From assembly GCA_903874275.1 (NCBI GenBank), contig CAIQRS010000270.1:1-45721 (forward strand): a stretch of 45,721 bases of DNA, written 5' to 3'. A model generated the notes under the pieces. It saw only the letters and a list, made by a program, of their open reading frames with translations, was not told the origin of the DNA and did no database searches. This document shows positions 36,019 to 44,300 of the stretch, one piece after another; positions within the stretch are counted from its first letter, which is position 1; every line of letters begins with the position of its first letter. The DNA comes from an uncultured Anaeromyxobacter sp. GTDB lineage: Bacteria; Myxococcota; Myxococcia; Myxococcales; Anaeromyxobacteraceae. The translations under genes and the position numbers were made by a program.

Positions 36019-36375
36019 GTGCCCGTGCAGGAAAAGCTCACCATCCTGAACGCCTTCGTCCACGACGTGGCCACCGGCACGTGGATCGGATCGCTGGTGC
36101 TCCTCTCCATCCTCCACGCGCAGACGACGCAGCCCGAGTGGATCCTGGCCGCGGGCCTGGTCCGGCCGCTGGCCGCGAAGTTCATGTGGGTCACCTGGGT
36201 GAGCCTGGCGGTCATCATGCTCACCGGCGTGGTGCGCATGATCACCTGGAAGGTCTTCGGCTGGACGGGCGACGTGGCGCGCGACCGCATCCGGCTGCTC
36301 AAGGTGAAGCACGCCATCCTGGGCGTGGTCTTCCTCGCCGGCACCGCATGGCAGGCGGCCATCGCCTATTTCTGA
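36019..36375 (+). CDS. Small membrane protein of unknown function
   Basis: Protein of 118 residues with three or four membrane helices (about 16-34, 52-72, 95-116). Histidines near the ends of helices (FVHDVATGTWIGSLVLLS, LLSILHAQ, LKVKHAILGVVFLAG) could bind haem, as in small CopD/DUF-type membrane proteins, but this is a guess. The GTG at 36019 follows GAAGGG only a few bases after the ccsA stop, so it is the last gene of the cytochrome maturation operon. A second GTG two codons later is possible. Confidence 0.75.
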   Translation: MPVQEKLTILNAFVHDVATGTWIGSLVLLSILHAQTTQPEWILAAGLVRPLAAKFMWVTWVSLAVIMLTGVVRMITWKVFGWTGDVARDRIRLLKVKHAILGVVFLAGTAWQAAIAYF

Positions 36376-36376
36376 T

Positions 36377-36416
36377 CCCCTGAGAGGGTCCCGAGTCAGG
36401 GGGCACCCGTTCGGGT
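36377..36416 (+). terminator. Possible hairpins after the cytochrome maturation operon
   Basis: Two bases after the stop codon there is an inverted repeat CCCCTGA (36377-36383) / TCAGGGG (36396-36402) with a 12-base loop, followed by a compact hairpin ACCCG-TT-CGGGT (36405-36416). There is no T-run after either, so a factor-independent terminator is not certain. Confidence 0.4.
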
Positions 36417-36562
36417 ACGCGCAAGGGTTGCGAATGGCTTCCGGGACGCGCACAAAACTCGCTCGGCAATTAAAAATAGCCAATAATATCAGCGTACCAT
36501 GACTCGGTGACCATTGGCTTCCTTCGTGCTACTCAATGTGGACCGCTGAAGGAGGGTATTTG
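36417..36562 (+). promoter_or_regulatory. Leader region of the radical SAM gene
   Basis: This short gap is notably AT-rich for the window between about 36455 and 36500 (TTAAAAATAGCCAATAATAT), which suits a promoter. A small hairpin CGCAA-GGG-TTGCG (36420-36432) is repeated exactly in the next intergenic region at 38134-38146. AGGAGG just before 36563 is a strong ribosome-binding site and fixes the next start. I looked for a c-di-GMP riboswitch here and found none. Confidence 0.45.
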
Positions 36563-38065
36563 ATGCTCGGTCGAAAGCCCCGCGTTCTGCTCGTCACGTC
36601 GCCGTACCACGCCGGCGTGGTCGAGGCCGCCGGAACGTGGATGCCGCTCGCGATGGTCTACGTGGCGGGTGAGGCGCGGGCCGCCGGCGCCGAGGTCGAG
36701 ATCTACGACGCGATGTCCATGTTCGTCTCGCACGACGACATCGCGAAGAAGATCGCGGAGTTCAAGCCCGACATCGTCGGAACGAGCGCCATCACCGCCA
36801 CCGAGCCGGACGCCCGGGTCATCTGCGCCAACGCCAAGGCCTGGAACCCCGAGGTCCGCACGGTGGTGGGCAACGTGCATGCGACCTACTGCTGGGAGGA
36901 GATCCTCCGCGACGACCCCAGCGTGGACTTCGTGATCCGCGGGGAGGGAGAGCGGACCATCGCCGAGCTGGTCCAGGCCGTCGCGGCCGGGGACGGATAC
37001 GAGCGCATCGCCGGGCTCGCCTACCGGAAGGATGGCGTCCCCGTCTCCAACCCGCCCCGGATGCTCTGCTTCGACCTCGACCGGTTCCAGCCCGCCTTCG
37101 ACCTGGTGGACTGGCCGCTCTACTGGTACCGCCCCAGCCCCCAGGGGAAGCTCGCCATCGTGAGCTCGGCGCGCGGCTGCGCACAGCGCTGCTCCTTCTG
37201 CTCCCAGCAGAAGTTCTGGGGGCGCAGCTGGCGCGGGCGGGATCCGCTCAAGTTCGTGACCGAGCTGGAAATGCTGCGGGACAGGCACGGCGTGGCCGTG
37301 GCCATGCTCTCCGACGAGACCCCAACGACCGACCGGGCCCGCTGGGAGAAGGTCCTCGACCTGCTCATCGAGCGCCAGAGCGGGCTCGAGCTCCTCATGG
37401 AGACCCGGGTGGACGACATCCTTCGCGACCAGGACATCCTGGGGAAGTACGCCAAGGCCGGAGTCTCCCACGTCTACCTGGGGGTGGAGTCCACCTCGCA
37501 GGCCACGCTCGACCTGTACAAGAAGGACATCAAGGTCACCGAGTCGAAGAGGGCCATCGACCTCATCAACGAGTACGGCATGGTCTCCGAGACATCCTTC
37601 GTCCTGGGGACCCCGGAGGAGACCACCGCCTCGGTCCGGGAGACCGTCGAGCTCGCCAAGTGGTACGCGCCCGACATGGCTTTCTTCCTGGCTCTGACCC
37701 CTTGGCCCTACTCCGACATCGGCCCCGAGATGGAGAGCCGGCTCGTCACCAAGGACTACCGGCGCTACAACCTGGTCGAGCCGGTGATGAAGCCGGACAA
37801 CATGACCATCGCCGAGCTCCACGGCGAACTCCACCGGGCAACGGGCCACTTCTTCCACGACAAGTTCAAGAATCTCGGGAAATTAACCCCCGAGAAGCGC
37901 CGCTTCATGATCAAGGTGCTGAAGCTCCTCATCGAGAACAGCTACCTGGGCGACGAGATGAAGCGGATGGCGGGCCACGCCAGCATGCCGGACTCGGTGA
38001 AGGAGATGCTCCGGGACATCGGCATGGATGTTCCGGTTGGGCAGACTGCCACCACCCCTAGGTAG
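36563..38065 (+). CDS. B12-binding radical SAM protein (BchE/P-methylase type)
   Basis: Protein of 500 residues. Residues about 8-140 form a cobalamin-binding-like Rossmann domain (PRVLLVTSPYHAGVVEAAGT; VVGNVHATYCWEEIL). The radical SAM domain carries the [4Fe-4S] cysteines Cys206, Cys210 and Cys213 (ARGCAQRCSFCSQQ), and continues with HVYLGVESTSQATLDLYKKD and ETSFVLGTPEETTASV. Class B members methylate or rearrange unactivated carbons using methylcobalamin; the substrate here is unknown. The ATG at 36563 follows a strong AGGAGG. The gene precedes the giant cytochrome by 264 bases on the same strand. Two further neighbourhoods (cytochrome maturation and this gene) might act on haem or a cytochrome-associated compound, but that rests on position only. 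Confidence 0.85.
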   Translation: MLGRKPRVLLVTSPYHAGVVEAAGTWMPLAMVYVAGEARAAGAEVEIYDAMSMFVSHDDIAKKIAEFKPDIVGTSAITATEPDARVICANAKAWNPEVRTVVGNVHATYCWEEILRDDPSVDFVIRGEGERTIAELVQAVAAGDGYERIAGLAYRKDGVPVSNPPRMLCFDLDRFQPAFDLVDWPLYWYRPSPQGKLAIVSSARGCAQRCSFCSQQKFWGRSWRGRDPLKFVTELEMLRDRHGVAVAMLSDETPTTDRARWEKVLDLLIERQSGLELLMETRVDDILRDQDILGKYAKAGVSHVYLGVESTSQATLDLYKKDIKVTESKRAIDLINEYGMVSETSFVLGTPEETTASVRETVELAKWYAPDMAFFLALTPWPYSDIGPEMESRLVTKDYRRYNLVEPVMKPDNMTIAELHGELHRATGHFFHDKFKNLGKLTPEKRRFMIKVLKLLIENSYLGDEMKRMAGHASMPDSVKEMLRDIGMDVPVGQTATTPR

Positions 38066-38329
38066 GGCCCCAGGATCGCGTCCCTGTTTCGCGGGACAAA
38101 TTTGCGGACTCCTGCGTGGCTGGTCCCTCCGCCCGCAAGGGTTGCGGGGTTGTGGGGACCCCAGTTGGAACCTGACGGTAACAGTCCGTTAACAATCCTC
38201 TGAGAGCTTTCCAACGCTTACATCTCGGTACCTCCATCCGTGCTGCGGGAAGGGCGTAGGTGCGCCGCTTGCAAAGGGAGCGCCCCTCGCCGCTTTTCTT
38301 ACGTTTTTCCCGGCCCGGAGATTCAGTCG
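38066..38329 (+). promoter_or_regulatory. Leader region of the giant cytochrome gene
   Basis: Contains no gene that I can support. GTCCC (38080-38084) / GGGAC (38093-38097) followed by AAATTT is a weak terminator-like hairpin for the radical SAM gene. A stronger hairpin, CCCGCAA-GGG-TTGCGGG (38132-38148), contains the 13-mer CGCAAGGGTTGCG also seen at 36420-36432. A less GC-rich stretch around 38178-38225 probably holds the promoter. GGAG at 38317-38320 is the ribosome-binding site for the ATG at 38330. Confidence 0.45.
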
Positions 38330-41300
38330 ATGCGCCCCACTCGCACCGCAGCCCTGCTGGTCGCCGCCCTCTCCGTCGCCGGTTGTTTCAAGGGGGTCGA
38401 AAAGACTCCCGAGGCTGGCCAGAAGGGACAGTTCGGCGTCTTCTACGTCGTGAGCGTCTCCCGGCCGGTGGGCGGGACGGTCACCTCGACCACGGACGAC
38501 CAAATCAACTGCGGGACGGCCGGCTCCGGCAAGGACGCGTGCGTTGGCGTGTACGAGTGGAAGGTCGCGGCCAGCTTCAACGCGACCGCCGATGCCGGCC
38601 AGGTCTTCCAGAGCTGGGCGGGTGACTGCTCCGGCGTGGGCGTCTGCACGGTCGACACCGTCACCTACGGCTCCGACAAGACGGTCGTCGCGGTCTTCAA
38701 CCCCCCCGATCAGCTCGGCCACGCCCGCATCCCGAACCCCGCCCAGCACGGGCCGATGTTCTTCGACTACATCAAGAAGGTCCCGAACACCGCGCAGTGC
38801 CAGAAGTGCCACGGGGTGGACTACAAGGGACTCGCCAACGCCCCGTCCTGCGAGACCTGCCACGCCCAGGCCGGCTTCCCCGACTGGCTGAACAACTGCA
38901 CCTTCTGCCACGCCGACCCTCCGGCGGCCCCCCACGTCCAGAGCAACCTCTGCAGTTCCTGCCACGCGGGCTACGGAGACAAGACCGGCAGCGGCATCCA
39001 GGCCACCAACGCGGCCACCCACATGAACGGAAGGGCCGACGTCGCGGGCGCGGCCTGCACCATGTGCCACGGCACGCCCAACGTGAACGCCGCCCCGCCC
39101 ATCGACACCCAGGGGCGCAGCGGAACCACGCTCGTCTCGGTGGGCGCCCACCAGAAGCACCTCAACACCACGATGGCGAAGCCCGTGGCCTGTGGCGAGT
39201 GCCACGTCGTCCCCACGGACTCCGGCCACGCCACCCAGACGCCAGGCAACACGGTGGCCTTCGGAGCCCTCGCGAACCAGGGCACCTCCACCGTGTGGAA
39301 CTCCACCCAGGCCACCTGCGCCTCCAGCTACTGCCACGGCGGCACCACCGCGGTCTCCGGCGGCGTCCGCACCACCCCGACCTGGACGGTCGTGACCGGG
39401 ATGTACAGCGCCTGCACGGCCTGCCACGGCGCCCCGCCCCCGGCTCCGCACGCCCAGAACGCCGACTGCGGCAGTTGCCATACCGGCTACACGGTCACCT
39501 CCACCAACGCCGGCACCCACGTGAACGGCACGGTGGACGTGAGGCCGCTCACCTGCTCCTCGTGCCACGGCGACGCGCTCCGCACCGGAACCGACCCGAA
39601 CATCGCCGCCGCCCCGCCGCTGGGCACCAATGGCGAGACGCTGGCCACCTCGCCCGCCGTGGGCGCCCACATGGCGCACCTGAACCCCGGGACGCTCGCC
39701 AGGGCCTTCGCCTGCACCGACTGCCACAACCCGCCCACCTCCACGACCCACGCCACCGGCGCGGTCGAGTTCAGCTTCTCCGTCCTCGCCGGCGGCGCCA
39801 GCGTCGCCTACGACCCGGTGGCCCACACCTGCTCCAACACCTACTGCCACGGCAACTTCGCCCGCGGGAACCCGTCGAACTCGGTCGCGCTCTCCTGGAC
39901 GGGCGGAAGCGCTGCCGCCGCCTGCGGTTCTTGCCACGGAGCGCCCCCTCCGGCGCCGCACAGCCAGAGCACGGCCTGCGGGAGCTGCCACCCGGGCTAC
40001 ACCGCGACGTCGGTGAACCTCACCAGCCACGTGAACGGCTTCGTGGACGTCGTCGCCCTGAACTGCACCTCCTGCCACGGAACCGTCAACGTGAACCCGG
40101 CGCCCCCGCTCGACACCAGCGGGCTCCTGGCCACGACGCTGGTCTCTGTCGGCGCCCACCAGTCCCACGTGACCACCGGCCTCATGGCGGCGCCCATCGC
40201 CTGCACCGAGTGCCACGGCGCGGCCTCCGCGAGCTACGGCACGGCCCATGCCGACAACACCGTGCAGATCCAGTTTGGCTCGCGCTCGAACTCGGGCACG
40301 ACCACCGTGTGGAACGGGTCAACCTGCGCGTCCAGCTACTGCCACGGCGGAACCTTCCCGACCGCCGGTGGGACGGCGAAGACCCCGACCTGGACCCTGG
40401 TCGACGGAACCCAGAAGAGCTGCGGGAGCTGCCACGGCGCGCCGCCCCCGGGGCCGTCGCACCCGGCCAGCACGGCCTGCGGGAGCTGCCACCCCGGCTA
40501 CACCAGCAATGCCGTCGCAGCCGCCAGCCACATCAATGGCGTGGTCGACATCGTCCTCGGGCCGACCAGCTGCAACGTCTGCCACGGCGCCCCCCCCGCC
40601 ACGCCCAGCCACCGCACGGCAGGCGCGATCAGCACCTGCGCCACCTGCCACGACCAGACCGTGGACACGGCCGGAAACATCCTCACCACCGGCAAGCACA
40701 GCAACGGCGTCACCGACCTCAGCCTGGCCATGAACTGCGCGAAGTGCCACGGGACCGCCGGTCGCGCGCCCAACCCGACCGCCTTCACGGACAGCGTGGA
40801 GGGCGCGCCCCCGAAGGACCTCTCCGGGAACACCGCGCCCAGCGCACCGGGCGTCGGGGCCCACCTCGTTCACGTGAACGGCCTGCGGTCGAAGAACCTG
40901 CTCTGCAGCGAGTGCCACGACATCTCGTCTGTCTTCACTGGCCTCTACTCCCACGCCAGCGGCACGGTGGACATGGCCTGGGGCACGCTCGCCTCCGCGG
41001 GCGGGATCGCGCCCACCTACGTGCTCGGATCGGGCAGCTCCTGCAACGCCACCTACTGCCACGGCAACTTCGCGGGCGGAAAGGGCGCCGGCGCCTCGCC
41101 TGCCTGGACGCTCTCCGGGACCCTCGGATGCACCTCCTGCCACGACGCGCCCCCGGCGCTCTCGGCGGCTTCGCACCACCCGGCCAACACCAGCTGCGGG
41201 GCCTGCCACGGGGCGGGCTACTCGTCGGGCACGGTGGTCCAGGCCTCCCACGTGGACGGCAGGGTGACCCTCTCCCGCTCGGGCTGCACGCTCTGCCACG

Positions 41301-44300
41301 GCGACCTGACCGTGTCCGCGGTGGCGGCGACGTCCGCTGCGGCGGCGCCCGGATTCAACGCGACGGCAGCGGACACCACCGGCGCGACGGCGGCCACCTC
41401 GGCCGCGGTGGGCGCCCACGGAAAGCACCTGACCGCGACGAGCCTCCGGGCCGCGCCCATCGCCTGCGGTGACTGCCACACCGTCCCCGGCACGGGCGAC
41501 GTGACCCACGCCACGGGCGTCGGCTCCGGCGGCGCGCGCGCCTCGGTGGCCTTCTCCGGCCTCGCGACCGCCGGCGCGGTGACCACGGCGACCTACGCCG
41601 GAAGCACCACCGGCTCCGGCCTGAACGGCGCGGGCACCTGTTCGAACACCTACTGCCACGGCAACTTCCAGGGCGGCCTGAACCGGCCGATGAGCTGGAC
41701 CGGGGCCGCGACCGATGCGGCCTGCGGGACCTGCCACGGGGCGCCCCCGGCGTTCGTGCGGAACGGGACGACGCCGCACTCGACGAGCACCGACTGCGCG
41801 GCCTGCCACGGAGCGGGCTACGCGATCTCGGGGATCTCGGGCGCGGCCGCGGCGACGCACCTCGACGGGACCTTCCAGGCCCCCACCGGCGGACATGCGG
41901 CGGGGTGGGTGGACACGGTTCTCGCGAACCGGGGCGGACCGCACGCCATCTCCTTCAGCGAGGGCGGGACGAGCGCATGCACGAGCTGCCACGGTGCGGC
42001 GCTCGACGGCGTGGGCGGAAGCGGTCAGGCCTGCACGGCCTGCCACGACGGCGGGAGCCACGCGATCACGACGGCCGGCGGGCAGGTGGTCGGGCCCATC
42101 GTGGCGTTCCTGAGCGGGGCGAGCCCGAACTGCACGGCGTGTCACGGGACGGCGGGCGCGGTCGCGCCCGACCTGTCCGGCGCCAACACGCGCGCCGAGC
42201 CGCCGCTCGCCACCCGGCGGACCGCGGCCCGGCCCGACGCGGGGTCGCACGGCAAGCACAGCGTCCCGGCCACCGGGGCGTCGTCGATGGCGCCGCTTGC
42301 GTCGTTGACGTGCAGCCAGTGTCACGGGACGCCGACCAGCTGGCTCCATGCCGACGGCGCGGTCAACTTCGCCTGGGGCGGAGTCGCCTCGGCGGGCGGA
42401 GCGGTTCCGGCATTCACCCAGGGTACGAACGGCTGCGCCTCGACCTACTGCCACGGCAGCTTCAGGAACGGAAACGCCGGGAACACGCCCATCTGGGGTA
42501 GCCCGGCGACGGCGACCTGCGGCACCTGCCACGGGAGCGGAACCAGCCCGCTTCCCAGGACCACCGCCGCCGGGGGAACCCACCCGGTCATGTCGTCGGC
42601 CGTGGGGAACGGCGAGACCTGCGGCACCTGCCACGCGAGCTACACGGCGTCGTCGGTGAGCGCCGCGATCCACGTGGACGGCAAGATCGACGTGCTGGGA
42701 AGCACCTGCACGCTTTCGGGCGGCTGCACCATCAACAGCTGCACGGCCTGCCACGGGAACCCCCCGACCACCACCGCCATCGCGGGGACGGGGACGACCC
42801 ACCCGAATCGAACCGACTGCGGCACCTGCCATCCGGGCGCGGGCAGCGTCGGGGCCGGACAGGCCGCCGGCGCCGGCCACATGAATGGCCAGGTCGACCT
42901 CTCGACCATGACCTGCACGTCCTGCCACGGCACCTCGAGCCGGGTCGGCAGCGACGCCAACGCCGTCGCCTTCTCGGCCGCGCCCCCGGTCGATTCGTCA
43001 GGCGCCGCGACCGGAGCAAAGACCGGCGCGCACGCGAAGCACCTCTTCACCGGCGCCGCCGGCGGCCCGGGCTTCTCGGCCCAGGTTGCCTGCGCCGAGT
43101 GCCACGACGCGGCCATTCCCGTCACCCCGCTGCACGCCAACGGCCAGCCCAACGTGGCCTTCGGGCCGCTCGCCTCCACGGGCGCCGCCACCCCTGCCTA
43201 CGCTCCCGGCGCGACCGGAACCTGCTCCAACACCTACTGCCACGGCAACTTCCAGAACGGCGCCGGCGCCAACCCCATCGCCTGGACCGCCGCGGCCATG
43301 ACCTGCACCTCCTGCCACGGCACGCCTCCGGGCGGCACCCACCCGGCCGGTTCCACCCTCGCGACCTGCGGCAACTGCCACGGCAACTACAGCAACGCCG
43401 CGGCGGCCATCAACCCGGCCACCGGCATCATCGACCCCGCGGGCCACGTCAACGGGACGGTGGACCTGTCGAACATGTCCTGCACCTCCTGCCACGGCAC
43501 CCCGGGCCGCATCGGTGTCGCCGGCGCGGACCTCAACGTGGCGATCGCCCCTCCCGTCGTCGCCTCTGCCAACGGAGTCACCGGGGCCCACCTGGCGCAC
43601 GTGAACCAGGGCGCCGCTGCCCCCGCGCTGTCGAACGCGATGGCGTGCGTGAACTGCCACGTCCTCCCCACGAGCAGCGCGCACGCGGACGGCACGGTGG
43701 GCGTGGCCTACGCCAGCCTGGCGGTCGCCCAGGGCGCCGTGCCGGCGCCGTACGACAGCAACCTGCACACCTGCTCGAACACTTACTGCCACGGCAACTT
43801 CCCCGGCGGCAACCGGAGCCTGACGGCCCTCTCCTGGGGCATGGCGGGCAAGCTCGGATGCACGTCTTGCCACGGGGCTCCCCCGGCGATCGCGACGCAC
43901 CACCCGGCCAACACCGCCTGCGCGAACTGCCACTCGGGCTACACGGCGACGACCGTCACCGCCGCCACCCACGTGGACGGAACGGTGCAGAAGCCGGCCA
44001 ACGGCTGCACGGCGTGTCACGGCGTGCTCTCCGGCCAGGCAGGTGCGGCGGTGGCCAACACCAGCGCCACCGCTGCTCCTGGCTTCAACGCCAGCGCCGT
44101 CGATGCGACGGGCAGCTCGGCGACGACCTCCCGCGGTGTCGGCGCGCATTTCCGGCACCTGGCGCCGACGCTGCGTACGGCCGGACTCTCCTGCACGGAG
44201 TGCCACGGCGCAGTCCCGGCGGCGAACGACACCACCCACGCCAACGGCGTGGTGGCCGTCGCCTGGGGCACGCTGGCCTCGGCGAACGGCTCGGTCCCGG

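Noticed and set aside
36376-38329. c-di-GMP/cGAMP (GEMM) riboswitch before the cytochrome genes
   Set aside because: Such riboswitches occur before multihaem genes in relatives, but I could not find the conserved GEMM core in either leader.
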